Positions 32,701 through 41,035 of a stretch of 64,000 nucleotides of DNA are shown one piece after another. Source of the DNA: Shewanella saliphila (GTDB lineage: Bacteria; Pseudomonadota; Gammaproteobacteria; Enterobacterales; Shewanellaceae); NCBI RefSeq assembly GCF_014648295.1, contig NZ_BMQV01000017.1, positions 16,662-80,661 of the forward strand. The letters run 5' to 3'. How positions within the stretch are numbered: the stretch's first letter is position 1; every line of letters starts with the position of its first letter. The notes beneath the pieces were generated by a model. That model ran no database searches. It saw only the letters and a program-made list of their open reading frames with translations, and was not told where the DNA came from. The position numbers were made by a program, and so were the translations under genes.

Positions 32701-32812
32701 CGAGCGCCCGGTTCACCTGAATTATGACCACCAGGAAAACCTGATCCAATTATATAAAAGCACTCAGATTGGCAACCAATTGCAAAACAAAATTGAAACC
32801 AAAGTTCAGTAA
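29717..32812 (+). CDS. ydbH: YdbH-like AsmA-type intermembrane lipid transport protein
   Basis: A 1031-aa protein anchored by an N-terminal membrane helix (about 9-25) and otherwise periplasmic, rich in beta strands with AsmA/TamB-like character. In E. coli YdbH is one of three AsmA-like proteins that move phospholipid from inner to outer membrane, working with the lipoprotein YnbE. The C-terminal part (about 880-1020, with the IAGGKLAARSPGGLIEV segment) resembles the conserved YdbH end. The two small genes after it are YnbE and YdbL, which supports the call. The start is TTG; ATG 29744 is possible but would drop the basic residues before the helix. Confidence 0.88.
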   Translation: MRIFTIKRIMVFILLCTVGLVWAIIEHANPLTVKLLNNLLADNHIEVLNFDAEYVSLNHIRIPRLILKIEDSHIAVQEFNLELRDSIQMLRNQQFNADDIVSIDTQSVYVDLGESFFIRQSQQTEESPATMSLNLTKLPTVNLGQIDIRLPALNDNQATKHRLTMDNLTLSKAGELDTLWRFDDYPLFSVNATLGKRTWEFDTQVDLGLSYQGLESLQQYLNVLNDTQFSSPQNEPNSNPNLLKGLHSQLSAILQPINEQQLTIEGQWRTHTTLDLVSATLSSQQSISDFSLRSARWPSVYFAPKNPINFMLNMDQYPVSNPFAANDAQAEPSTFLGLTLNLAPFEYQLAPNKADFEQFIDLLVTDTSTKTQIRNVLAQLSPTNKQPQLSITVPEPIEVRLPLNNNAISTLVSIPKVRLALDGHHLQSLLTLHHLQANTDLQWRSQFEWNVELNSTKIDNNTPTFDLTTWMPELGIEQFSLENAALNLNGEMNTPQTDSIAISINPSSTLAIDKIIYSDQQGDKSTHKIQKNIGVQLAHLTLSLGQSSTINLQQNIEINLAPFSLVAREFIGQQLVNQTGVKSVTTYATAKNASIEVEQPTLLSVNDQETAAQALQRWLQSPATNNVTWKINQLDAAKQIGKSRKQPLVALNKVTVNQALNLSKGLLVGSEQWQLDTLALSSYHLLKFADEKSPLSLAGQWTFDSDIDTALATLRKVQPLPTNFSLHGHSRLIAGFALSELNNASQFEMKIQQQLSSLSGRLADKSFIGGDVFAQCQFNWQQQYDKPGTPLAEQHFAQSKLMCPQTAISVEKANVGILLTNLNMNANIELNKDGNKVPTNWLQQFTGLSETNVSLTASGDMLDGRFLLPEFVLKLHEKSHGYMLLQGLSLATLLEEQPQVGVKASGIFDGVLPAEILDGQVTIAGGKLAARSPGGLIEVAGNPAMDQLALSQPYLELVFTALEHLNYTELASTFDMTPNGDASIYVGVKGKSRDIERPVHLNYDHQENLIQLYKSTQIGNQLQNKIETKVQ

Positions 32813-32845
32813 CATAAGCCAAATAAAATCAAAAGGATAACTCTC

Positions 32846-33046
32846 GTGAAACATTCGTCGCTCTACGTTGTTAGTATCAGTACCCTGCTTGCCTCGTTGG
32901 TGATGTCAGCGTGTACCCCAACGGTAAAAATTGAGCCACCTGACAAGCCGATTGTCATTAATCTCAATGTCAAAATAGAACATGAAATTAAAATCAAAGT
33001 CGATAAAGAGTTAGACACCTTGATTGAAAACGATGAGTTATTTTAG
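32846..33046 (+). CDS. ynbE: YnbE-like outer-membrane lipoprotein
   Basis: A 66-aa lipoprotein: signal sequence with a lipobox ending SAC, C23 being the lipid-bearing cysteine. The mature part matches E. coli YnbE closely (PIVINLNVKIEHEIKIK in outline). YnbE is reported to complete the YdbH bridge by beta-strand pairing at the outer membrane. The start is GTG with AAAAGGA 8 bases upstream. Its end comes 13 bases before ydbL. Confidence 0.93.
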   Translation: MKHSSLYVVSISTLLASLVMSACTPTVKIEPPDKPIVINLNVKIEHEIKIKVDKELDTLIENDELF

Positions 33047-33059
33047 GCGGAGAAACATA

Positions 33060-33389
33060 ATGAAATCTTCATTCGTTATCGTGACCCTTCTTGCCACCAG
33101 CATTCTGTGGTGCTCAAATGCTTGGGCTGTGACATTACAACAGGCTAAATCATCAGGATGGGTAGGTGAACAAACTAATGGCTATTTAGGCGTGGTGGTA
33201 GATACGCCAGCCACACAACAGTTGGTGTTATCAGTCAATGCTAAACGCAAACAATATTACCAAGCCATAGCTAATCGTAATCATATAACCCTTGATACGG
33301 TCGCTACACTTGCAGCACAAAAAGCCATAGCCGCAGCAGACACAGGCCATATAATACAAACGCCGCAAGGAGAATGGTTAACTAAGTAA
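33060..33389 (+). CDS. ydbL: YdbL-like (DUF1318) periplasmic protein
   Basis: A 109-aa secreted protein with a signal peptide ending SNAWA (about residue 22). The mature part, VTLQQAKSSGWVGEQTNGYLG in outline (residues 23-43), is typical of YdbL/DUF1318. YdbL is thought to act as a chaperone or regulator of the YdbH-YnbE bridge. I take ATG 33060 with GGCGGAG upstream, since a longer frame overlaps ynbE and lacks a ribosome site. Confidence 0.93.
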   Translation: MKSSFVIVTLLATSILWCSNAWAVTLQQAKSSGWVGEQTNGYLGVVVDTPATQQLVLSVNAKRKQYYQAIANRNHITLDTVATLAAQKAIAAADTGHIIQTPQGEWLTK

Positions 33390-33483
33390 GCCTCAATTAA
33401 CGGTTTTCGCTTACGGCGCTATCACCATTGATGGAAGTACCATCAATATTGTTAGGCAATGCCAATATGATATTGGTGCGATA

Positions 33484-33888
33484 TTACATTGTTGCCATTG
33501 TCCAGTAATCTAAACGTTTTTGCGGATCAGCAACTAAAGTCTTACACGAGTCTTTATACTCAGCCATTAAACCACGAAGGTTATTCGAACCCGCTAACTT
33601 ATTCACTTGCGCCTGCTTAGCTGCAGCCACATCTTTTTCAACTTGTTCAGCGCCGCGATATTTGCTGGCAAGTGTTTGCGCATCGCTTGCTGAGGTCTTT
33701 AAACGCTCGCCTACCGCCTTCATTTGCGGAGCATTCATGGCGCCAATGGCTTCAGAGCTAATTTGGTAATACGCAGCACATTCAATCAATTCATTAGTAA
33801 AGGCTTTTTCGGCTGCATCTTCTGCAAATGACGCCGCGCTGAAACACACAAATGATGAAGCCAAAATCCACATTGCTGGTTTGAACAT
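33484..33888 (-). CDS. small secreted helical protein of unknown function
   Basis: A 134-aa protein with a signal peptide (cleaved near AASFA, residue 22). The mature part is helical and acidic-to-neutral, with two cysteines (near residues 37 and 115) that may form a disulfide. AAGGAAG stands upstream of the ATG. It resembles no family I can name with confidence. It is alone on its strand, convergent with ydbL. Confidence 0.75.
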   Translation of the reverse strand: MFKPAMWILASSFVCFSAASFAEDAAEKAFTNELIECAAYYQISSEAIGAMNAPQMKAVGERLKTSASDAQTLASKYRGAEQVEKDVAAAKQAQVNKLAGSNNLRGLMAEYKDSCKTLVADPQKRLDYWTMATM

Positions 33889-34233
33889 TCTATTGTCTTC
33901 CTTATGTAAAATAGTTTGTTTTGTTAGCGTTTCGTTCGCCAGTACCTAAACAATCAAACTCGTTAGGTCTCTGCTACGGTTTATAAAATTTGAACTCCCG
34001 CAGCACAAACCGGTGATAAACACGATACGTATCACATTATCGTATATCAATAGTGACTTAATTGAAAAGTATCACTTACACCAAACAGTCGCATTTATTG
34101 TAAGAGAACGTGGCAATGGTTGCCGTTTATAGCAGGATTGGGGATTTATAGCGCTAAAAAGAAAGTGTTATTAAACACAGATAACGAATGTCAAAACATT
34201 ATCTGTGTTTAGTTATAAATCATAGTCTTGAGA
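33889..34233. other. intergenic region with a 12-bp inverted repeat
   Basis: No gene is seen. A 12-bp perfect inverted repeat (34173-34184 with 34199-34210, loop of 14) lies just downstream of the 2OG oxygenase gene and may act as its terminator, though the T tail is weak. The promoter of the small secreted protein gene should lie near 33900-33960. Confidence 0.55.
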
Positions 34234-34857
34234 CTAGAAACCATGGTTAGCATTACTGACCCTAAACCAACCCGCAATACTATTACGGGTTTTAAACGTT
34301 GGACGCACTTCATGAGGAAAGCGCTCGCTTAAAAACAGTACCAGGGTACCCATTTTAGGACTAACCACATCTAAAGGTTGGTCAAGCTCGTCATAGATCA
34401 CCAGCTCGCCACCGTCACATTCTTGCCAATCAGGATTGAGAAAAAACACGGTCGACAAAATACGGTTTTGACTGCCGTGCAAGGCATCAACATGTTTTTT
34501 ATAAAACGCGCCATGTTCATACACAGCATAATGACTTTCAAAGTCAAATAACCCCATGAATAAACGACGATTTAAGCCATCTTTAAGCTGATTCATAACC
34601 GATAAATACTCACGGTCGGTATGATCTTGATTATCTAACCAACTAATTTTATCCGAGCGAATATCAGTGTTGATTTGTTGTTCAACACCTCGACCAATGG
34701 CGGCTTTTTTAAACTTAATATCTTGCTCAGCTTGCATTTTTTCAAGCAAAGCTAAGCTTACATAATCAGGAATGATGTCAGATAAAAGAATGTATCCTTT
34801 ATCGACTAACGCATCTGCGATCACATCCAGCATTGCTTCACTTACTTGCGAAACCAT
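34234..34857 (-). CDS. 2-oxoglutarate/Fe(II)-dependent oxygenase
   Basis: A 207-aa prolyl-4-hydroxylase-like dioxygenase. The iron triad is visible as H122 and D124 (KKHVDALHG) and H182 (FPHEV), with R191 placed to bind 2-oxoglutarate and GWFR at the end. The core also has the double-strand pattern RILSTVFFLNPDW and GGELVIYD. The substrate is unknown; relatives hydroxylate proteins such as elongation factors or act on small molecules. ATG 34857 is chosen over a TTG 15 bases upstream; the ribosome site is weak in either case. Confidence 0.85.
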   Translation of the reverse strand: MVSQVSEAMLDVIADALVDKGYILLSDIIPDYVSLALLEKMQAEQDIKFKKAAIGRGVEQQINTDIRSDKISWLDNQDHTDREYLSVMNQLKDGLNRRLFMGLFDFESHYAVYEHGAFYKKHVDALHGSQNRILSTVFFLNPDWQECDGGELVIYDELDQPLDVVSPKMGTLVLFLSERFPHEVRPTFKTRNSIAGWFRVSNANHGF

Positions 34858-34950
34858 ACATGCCACATCCAACAGGGAGACTACGCTTTTTACTTTACTT
34901 AAGGGCTCAGAAAGGAAGTTAAGAGCCAGATTTTCGAGGGGGCGTCATTA

Positions 34951-34971
34951 AAAGGTATGATTGCCATACCT
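34951..34971 (-). terminator. short terminator after the SulP gene
   Basis: A 7-bp stem (AGGTATG at 34953-34959 with CATACCT at 34965-34971) is followed on the minus strand by TTTAAT. Confidence 0.6.
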
Positions 34972-35065
34972 CAGTTATTTCGGGCGATTCTATAGAATAA
35001 AACCGCCCTAGACAACAATTATTAAAACAAATTAAAATCAATAGCTTACAGTTAATTGCGACGCG

Positions 35066-36844
35066 TTAAATTTGACTATGGATCAAGATTGACTGTTTAT
35101 CATCTGCACTGTCATTACTCTCTGTTGATTCTGCTGTGGCGGCCAAATGACTTTGATGTAACTTTAACGCCAAATATAAATCTGAGCGAATGGTAATACC
35201 ATCATCTCCCGACACCATATCAGCTTGTTCAAACCAACTAATCAACTGACGTTTTCTGCCAGCCAACACTAAGCTCACGCCGCGTTTACGCAGCAATGCT
35301 TCAATGTCGGTCAACATCGCCATGACACTCAAATCTAAATGAGTAAAACACGGCACTGCATCAATGATTACGCAGTCGACGGGGTCAAGTTGATTTTGGC
35401 GCGCAAAGCGTTCAAGTAATCTGCGTTTAAAGTAGGTCGAATTAAAATAAGTTAACGGCGAATTAAACCGATAAATAAACACACCAGGTACCGCAACCGC
35501 TTTGTCGCTGCCATCAATACTGCGAATAATCCCTTTTACGTCTAGCCCTAATACCTGATCGGTTGGCCGCATTACCGTGCGTAAAAATTGAAATAAGCCA
35601 AGTAATACCGCAAGTGTAATCCCCGGGATAACCCCAATAAATAACACCGCAAACAGTGTTGTCAGCGCTAAGTAAAATGCTTGACGATCTCGCAGGCGCA
35701 ACACCCAAATCGCTTTAAAATCGATAAGGTGAATAGAGGCGATAACCAGCACAACCCCTAAGGCTGCGCTGGGAATATATTCAAGTGGCGCAGTTAAAAA
35801 AACCGCCACTATGGCTATTAGCACTGCTGCTATAACCGACACCAATTGGGTTTTACCGCCGTTCGAATCATTAACCGCAGTACGAGAGTCTGCACCACTG
35901 ACCGCAAAACCTTGCGACAGTGCCGAGGCAATATTGGCGAGGCCTAACGCTTTAAACTCTTTATCCGCGTCAATGTCGTAGCCATTTTTAGCGGCAAAAC
36001 TGCGCGCTGTGAGCATCATACTCACAAAGCTCACCATCGCTAAGTTCAGTGCAGGCATCACCAGTTCACGGGCAATACCAATATTAAATACAGGCGCTTG
36101 AAATGAAGGTAAACCGCCAGCCACAGAGCCAATTACAGCGATATCGTACTCTGTGAGTTTAAATCCCCACACCAACAACGCCCCAACAGCAATAGCAAAC
36201 ATTGACGCTGGCCAGGTGGGTTTAAGGCGCTTCATCACAAAGTAAACCATCACGGTTAATACTGCCATCAACAACGTGGGAATGTGGGTTTGTGATAAGT
36301 AACTCGGCGCGCCACCTAAACGTTCTAGTAAGTATTTTTCATCAAAGGTAAAACCAAATATTTTTGAGAACTGGCCAACAATAATGGTCACGGCCACCCC
36401 GTTTAATAAGCCCATCAAAATCGGTTTGGAGAGAAAATCTGCCAGTACACCTAATTTAAATCGACTGGCAATTAAACACCAAAAGCCCGTCATCACCGTC
36501 ATGGTCATGACTAACTGCCAATGCATTAAGCTGTCGCCCGCAGCAAGTGGGGTCACAACGGCGGCAATCACCGCACAGGTGGCGGCATCAGGGCCAACAA
36601 TAAGTTGTCTTGATGTACCAAATAACGCATACACCAGCATGGGTAACACGCAAGAATACAAACCAACCGCTGCATTAACTCCCGTTAGCTGCGCATAAGC
36701 AATGGCCACAGGTAGCGCAACGGCGGCCACAGATAACGCTGCGGTAATATCATCTTTGAGCCAACTTCGCTCATAGCGAGAAAAGGTCTCTAAACCAGGC
36801 ATAAACGAATACAATCGACTCAGAAACACAGCGACTCCCCCCAT
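35066..36844 (-). CDS. SulP-family anion transporter with STAS domain
   Basis: A 592-aa inner-membrane transporter with about 10-14 membrane segments (residues 30-410) and a C-terminal STAS domain (about 450-560). It opens with the SulP pattern SWLKDDITAALSVAAVALPVAIAYA in outline (residues 27-51) and has IVGPDAAT. SulP proteins carry sulfate, bicarbonate, or dicarboxylates (DauA); the anion is not clear here, so no symbol is given. A terminator-like hairpin lies in its leader, about 100 bases upstream. Confidence 0.9.
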   Translation of the reverse strand: MGGVAVFLSRLYSFMPGLETFSRYERSWLKDDITAALSVAAVALPVAIAYAQLTGVNAAVGLYSCVLPMLVYALFGTSRQLIVGPDAATCAVIAAVVTPLAAGDSLMHWQLVMTMTVMTGFWCLIASRFKLGVLADFLSKPILMGLLNGVAVTIIVGQFSKIFGFTFDEKYLLERLGGAPSYLSQTHIPTLLMAVLTVMVYFVMKRLKPTWPASMFAIAVGALLVWGFKLTEYDIAVIGSVAGGLPSFQAPVFNIGIARELVMPALNLAMVSFVSMMLTARSFAAKNGYDIDADKEFKALGLANIASALSQGFAVSGADSRTAVNDSNGGKTQLVSVIAAVLIAIVAVFLTAPLEYIPSAALGVVLVIASIHLIDFKAIWVLRLRDRQAFYLALTTLFAVLFIGVIPGITLAVLLGLFQFLRTVMRPTDQVLGLDVKGIIRSIDGSDKAVAVPGVFIYRFNSPLTYFNSTYFKRRLLERFARQNQLDPVDCVIIDAVPCFTHLDLSVMAMLTDIEALLRKRGVSLVLAGRKRQLISWFEQADMVSGDDGITIRSDLYLALKLHQSHLAATAESTESNDSADDKQSILIHSQI

Positions 36845-37167
36845 TAACTTTGATAGCCATCATAGTGTTAATTCAAATTAATTACGACATAAAAAGTAAC
36901 GACTTATGGTTAAATATTTGTTTGTCCGAACGATAAAAAACGCCAAAGATATCCTCTTTGGAGGTCATAACGAAAACAGTAAAACAAAGCTGTATTAGGT
37001 AGAAATGAAAAGTACAAATGTTGCATAAAACCGAGGCTAACTGTCGCTAGCTTGTTTTGTAAAACTCCTTAACAAATACATCGACAACCGATCTATTAAT
37101 ACATGCTAAACTATGCGCTCTTTTGAGCAATGAGTCGCTCAAGTCTAATTAAGTACACGAGGTTTAT
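36845..37167. other. divergent promoter region between SulP and Bcr genes
   Basis: It separates two divergent transporter genes. It includes the leader hairpin listed separately (36935-36961). The plus-strand half (37060-37167) is AT-rich and should hold the bcr promoter; I cannot define its boxes. Confidence 0.45.
36935..36961 (-). terminator. terminator-like hairpin in the SulP gene leader
   Basis: A 7-bp stem (CCAAAGA at 36943-36949 with TCTTTGG at 36955-36961, loop of 5) is followed on the minus strand by CG and six T residues. It lies about 100 bases before the SulP start and after no other minus-strand gene, so it may be an attenuator. Confidence 0.6.
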
Positions 37168-38403
37168 GTGGCAACGCCGGTAAAATCAACATCATCAACC
37201 GCAGCAGGTATTCCTAATTTGGCAATGTTAATCCCCATGCTGGCAGCGATTGTGGCTATCACCCCTTTAGCAATCGATATGTATTTACCGGCAATGTCAG
37301 TGCTGGCACTAGGGTTTGACACCAGCATCACCACGGTGCAGCAATCATTAAGTATTTACCTAGCAGGTTATGCCGTTGGCATGCTGACCTTTGGGCCGTT
37401 AGCCGACAAAATTGGCCGCCGCCCTTTAGTTATTTTTGGACTTTCAGGTTTTACCCTAATCAGTTTACTTATTGCCTTAAGTGGCAGTATTGAACAGTTT
37501 TTGCTGTTGCGATTTGCCCAGGCATTTATTGGCGCTGCGGCGACGGTTGTGGTGCCCGGCTATATCAAAGAAGTTTATGGTGATAACACCGCTAAAGGGA
37601 TGTCTTATGTCAGCCTAATTATGATGTTAGCGCCATTGTTAGCTCCCACCCTCGGTAGCTTAATTATGGAAATTGGTGACTGGCACCTGATCTTTTTAAG
37701 CCAAAGTTGTTACGCCATTACCTTATTAGCACTCGTGCTGTTTAAATTAAAAATGCCCAGTGATAAAGATGCCGATAGTCGCAGTCAAAAATCTTTTTTT
37801 CGGGCTTATTACACGGTATTTTCACGCAGCGGCGTCAAGCTCAACATCACAAGTGGAGTATTAACCTCATTCGCTTTTTTCTGTTACTTGACTGCTTCGC
37901 CGTTTATTTATATGGAAGTGTTTAACTTAGACAAATCATTATTTGCCATATTATTTAGCACAAACGTGGGCGCATTAATGCTCGCCAATATTGTTAACTC
38001 ACGAATTGTGGAGCGTTATGGTTCTAAACGAATGCTCCATGTTGCCACGTTTTTTGGCTCCCTCGCCGCTTGTGGTTTATTGTTGGTTAACCTATTGGGT
38101 TTGAGTTATCACTTTACCGTGTTGATGCTTATCCCCTTAATGGGGTCACTTGGGGTCATGTCTGTTAACGCCGATGCCATCGTATTATTAAAATTTAAAC
38201 AAGAAACTGGTACCGCTACAGCGGTAATCGGCACCTTGCGTTTTGGCTTTGGTGCAACCGCAGGGCCATTACTAGCCTACTTTTATGATGGCAGTGCTGT
38301 GCCCTTTTCAATGCTGATGCTTAGTTCAATACTGTTGGTCGGTGTGTGTCAGTTTTTACAGTCTCGACTGCCGAAAACACCCAGTATCGAGGCACAACCT
38401 TAA
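37168..38403 (+). CDS. Bcr/CflA-family MFS drug exporter
   Basis: A 411-aa major-facilitator protein with 12 membrane segments, proton-driven. MFS motif A is seen as GPLADKIGRRP (about 87-97), after the second helix, and the family opening PLAIDMYLPAMSVLA at about 35-49. The Bcr/CflA group exports compounds such as bicyclomycin, chloramphenicol and sulfonamides; the substrate here is unknown. The start is GTG with GAGG 8 bases upstream; an overlapping ATG two bases earlier is out of frame. Confidence 0.93.
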   Translation: MATPVKSTSSTAAGIPNLAMLIPMLAAIVAITPLAIDMYLPAMSVLALGFDTSITTVQQSLSIYLAGYAVGMLTFGPLADKIGRRPLVIFGLSGFTLISLLIALSGSIEQFLLLRFAQAFIGAAATVVVPGYIKEVYGDNTAKGMSYVSLIMMLAPLLAPTLGSLIMEIGDWHLIFLSQSCYAITLLALVLFKLKMPSDKDADSRSQKSFFRAYYTVFSRSGVKLNITSGVLTSFAFFCYLTASPFIYMEVFNLDKSLFAILFSTNVGALMLANIVNSRIVERYGSKRMLHVATFFGSLAACGLLLVNLLGLSYHFTVLMLIPLMGSLGVMSVNADAIVLLKFKQETGTATAVIGTLRFGFGATAGPLLAYFYDGSAVPFSMLMLSSILLVGVCQFLQSRLPKTPSIEAQP

Positions 38404-38426
38404 GCTGTAAAAACACCTAAAATATA

Positions 38427-38463
38427 CAATCAGGCCCTCTATATTGATGGCCTGATTGTTTTT
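38427..38463 (+). terminator. terminator after the Bcr-type gene
   Basis: A 10-bp perfect stem (38427-38436 with 38449-38458) is followed by five T residues. Confidence 0.92.
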
Positions 38464-38586
38464 GATGTGGTGATAAATCGCCCTACTATAGAAATTTAAA
38501 AATCACAAACATGAAATGATTTCAACCTCGAAAAATATTTAGAGAAAGAGCTTGCAGTAAAAATAAATTTACATAAGATGGAGGTC

Positions 38587-38606
38587 AGTGATTCAGCTGA
38601 GTCACT
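38587..38606. promoter_or_regulatory. 20-bp near-palindrome upstream of ilvI
   Basis: The 20-mer centred on TCAGCTGA matches its own reverse complement at 18 of 20 positions, and lies about 145 bases before ilvI. It may be a binding site of a dimeric regulator; which one is unknown. Confidence 0.4.
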
Positions 38607-38750
38607 AAGTGAACAAGTCATTGAATTTAGCTACTGTTAATTTCAATCGTCGGGTTTGAATTACCATTCAAACTTATTTTTTAAAGCGATTACCGTCGTT
38701 GTATAACAAGATACTGTTTACCATACGGTAACTTAAAAAGGACTCATTTC

Positions 38751-40469
38751 ATGGAAAAGCTTTCTGGCGCGAGTATGATCGTGCGCTCTCTAATCGATGA
38801 AGGCGTAAGCCACATCTTCGGTTATCCCGGTGGTTCAGTTTTAGACATCTATGACTCTCTTCATAAAATTCCCGGCATGGAGCACATTCTTGTGCGCCAC
38901 GAGCAAGCCGCCGTGCACATGGCAGACGGATATGCTCGTGCAACGGGTAAAGTGGGAGTCGTACTTGTCACATCTGGCCCTGGTGCAACCAACGCCATTA
39001 CGGGTATTGCCACCGCTTACATGGATTCAATCCCGTTAGTTGTGTTATCAGGTCAGGTACCGAGTAATCTTATTGGTAATGATGCATTTCAAGAATGCGA
39101 CATGATTGGTATTTCACGCCCGGTTGTTAAACACAGCTTTTTAGTAAAAGACGCAAAAGATATTCCTGAAATCGTTAAAAAAGCATTTTATATTGCTGCA
39201 ACAGGCCGCCCAGGCCCTGTGGTTATCGATATTCCTAAAGATTGCCTAAGCCCAGATGTGCTTCATGATTATGTGTATCCAAAAACCGTTAAAATGCGTT
39301 CTTATAACCCGACCACTACCGGGCATAAAGGCCAAATTCGTCGGGGATTACAAGCCTTATTAGCTGCCAAAAAACCTGTTTTATATGTGGGTGGCGGCGC
39401 GGTGATATCGGGTTGTGATGCACAAATCCTTAAACTAGCAGAACGCTTAAACATTCCTGTGATCAGTACGTTGATGGGCCTTGGCGCGTTTCCTGGTACT
39501 CATTCACAAAGCTTAGGCATGCTGGGTATGCACGGTCAGTATGAAGCCAATATGGCAATGCATAACACCGATTTAATTTTCGGCATTGGGGTTCGTTTTG
39601 ACGACCGTACAACCAACAATGTTGAAAAATACTGCCCTAACGCGACCATTTTACACATCGACATTGACCCTTCTTCAATTTCTAAAACGGTTCGTGTCGA
39701 TATCCCGATTGTCGGTTCTGCCGATAATATTCTAGACAGCATGTTAGCGCTATTAGATGAGAGCGGCGATAGTAATGACGCTGAAGCGCTAAACCACTGG
39801 TGGCGTGATGTTGAAATTTGGCGCTCACGTAAGAGCCTTGAATTTGATCGCACTAGCGACCGTATCAAACCACAACAAGTCATTGAAACACTGCATAAGC
39901 TGACCAATGGTGATGCCTATGTAGCCTCCGATGTAGGCCAGCATCAAATGTTTGCCGCCCTGTATTATCCATTTGATAAGCCACGCCGTTGGATTAACTC
40001 TGGTGGTCTAGGCACCATGGGCTTTGGTTTACCTGCGGCCATGGGCGTTAAGATGGCATTTCCTGAGGAAACCGTAGTGTGTGTTACCGGTGACGGTTCA
40101 ATTCAGATGAATATTCAAGAGCTATCAACCGCATTGCAATATGACACTCCAGTAAAAATCATTAACTTAAACAACCGTTTCCTTGGCATGGTTAAGCAAT
40201 GGCAAGACATGATTTACTCAGGTCGCCATTCACAATCTTATATGGATTCTGTGCCTAACTTTGCCAAAATCGCTGAAGCTTATGGCCATGTCGGCATGAA
40301 CATCAATCATCCCGATGAGCTTGAGTCAAAACTGGCTGAAGCCTTAGCAATGAAAGATAAGTTAGTGTTTGTGGACATCAGCGTAGACGAAACTGAACAC
40401 GTTTACCCTATGCTCATCCGCGGCGGCGCGATGAACGAAATGTGGTTAAGCAAAACGGAGAAAAGCTAA
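38751..40469 (+). CDS. ilvI: acetolactate synthase III large subunit
   Basis: IlvI is the ThDP- and FAD-dependent catalytic chain that makes acetolactate or acetohydroxybutyrate, the first common step to valine, leucine and isoleucine. The 572-aa protein has the catalytic glutamate in [15 protein letters not shown] (about E48), the FAD region, and the ThDP motif [15 protein letters not shown] (GDG...N). The small subunit follows with a one-base overlap (TAATG). AAAAGGA precedes the start. Confidence 0.97.
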   Translation: MEKLSGASMIVRSLIDEGVSHIFGYPGGSVLDIYDSLHKIPGMEHILVRHEQAAVHMADGYARATGKVGVVLVTSGPGATNAITGIATAYMDSIPLVVLSGQVPSNLIGNDAFQECDMIGISRPVVKHSFLVKDAKDIPEIVKKAFYIAATGRPGPVVIDIPKDCLSPDVLHDYVYPKTVKMRSYNPTTTGHKGQIRRGLQALLAAKKPVLYVGGGAVISGCDAQILKLAERLNIPVISTLMGLGAFPGTHSQSLGMLGMHGQYEANMAMHNTDLIFGIGVRFDDRTTNNVEKYCPNATILHIDIDPSSISKTVRVDIPIVGSADNILDSMLALLDESGDSNDAEALNHWWRDVEIWRSRKSLEFDRTSDRIKPQQVIETLHKLTNGDAYVASDVGQHQMFAALYYPFDKPRRWINSGGLGTMGFGLPAAMGVKMAFPEETVVCVTGDGSIQMNIQELSTALQYDTPVKIINLNNRFLGMVKQWQDMIYSGRHSQSYMDSVPNFAKIAEAYGHVGMNINHPDELESKLAEALAMKDKLVFVDISVDETEHVYPMLIRGGAMNEMWLSKTEKS

Positions 40470-40963
40470 TGCGTCGTATTATTTCTGTATTACTTGAAAA
40501 CCAACCAGGCGCATTGTCACGAGTTGTGGGTCTGTTTTCTCAGCGCGGTTATAACATTGAAAGCTTAACCGTGGCTCCCACTGAAGACACCACGCTTTCA
40601 AGACTTAACATTACCGTGATTGCCGATGAAACCGTGTTAGAACAAATCGAAAAGCAATTGCATAAGCTTATCGATATTTTAAAAGTGGCTAACATCACTG
40701 AAGCGGCACATATTGAGCGCGAAATTGCATTAGTGAAAGTGAAAGCTCAAGGTGAACAACGCGAAGAAGTGAAACGCATTACGGATATTTTCCGTGGTCA
40801 GATTGTCGATGTTACAACCCATTTGTACACCATACAAATGGTGGGAACTAGCGACAAAATCGATGCGTTTATTCATGCATTAGGCGACATGACCAAAGTG
40901 GTCGAAATCTCTCGCTCTGGTGTTGTCGGATTAGCTCGCGGCGAAAAAGCAATGAAAGCTTAA
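40469..40963 (+). CDS. ilvH: acetolactate synthase III small (regulatory) subunit
   Basis: IlvH binds IlvI, raises its activity and gives valine feedback inhibition. The 164-aa protein starts [23 protein letters not shown] in outline (residues 1-23), an ACT domain, and has a C-terminal second ACT-like domain. ATG 40469 overlaps the ilvI stop, with GGAG 9 bases upstream. A bidirectional terminator follows. Confidence 0.97.
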   Translation: MRRIISVLLENQPGALSRVVGLFSQRGYNIESLTVAPTEDTTLSRLNITVIADETVLEQIEKQLHKLIDILKVANITEAAHIEREIALVKVKAQGEQREEVKRITDIFRGQIVDVTTHLYTIQMVGTSDKIDAFIHALGDMTKVVEISRSGVVGLARGEKAMKA

Positions 40964-40981
40964 TCGTTAAACCGAACAAAT

Positions 40982-41017
40982 AAAAACCGCTTAGTGTAAT
41001 GTCTAGGCGGTTTTTTT
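40982..41017. terminator. bidirectional terminator between ilvH and kefC
   Basis: A stem formed by 40982-40993 and 41004-41015 (one G-T pair) has A5 and T7 flanks, so it can serve both convergent genes. Confidence 0.9.
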
Positions 41018-41035
41018 ATGACTGTTTTTAAATCA

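Larger units (their letters stand above)
38404..38750. other. intergenic region upstream of ilvI
   Basis: It holds the bcr terminator, a 20-bp near-palindrome (listed separately) and the ilvIH promoter region. A frame of 20 codons from 38579 lacks a branched-chain codon run and a ribosome site, so no classical ilv leader peptide is supported. A short inverted motif TACC-N4-GGTA lies at 38719-38730, just before the ilvI ribosome site. Confidence 0.45.

Noticed and set aside
38579..38641. A 20-codon frame upstream of ilvI, as a possible leader peptide
   Set aside because: It has no ribosome site and no run of Leu, Val or Ile codons, and no terminator/antiterminator pair follows.
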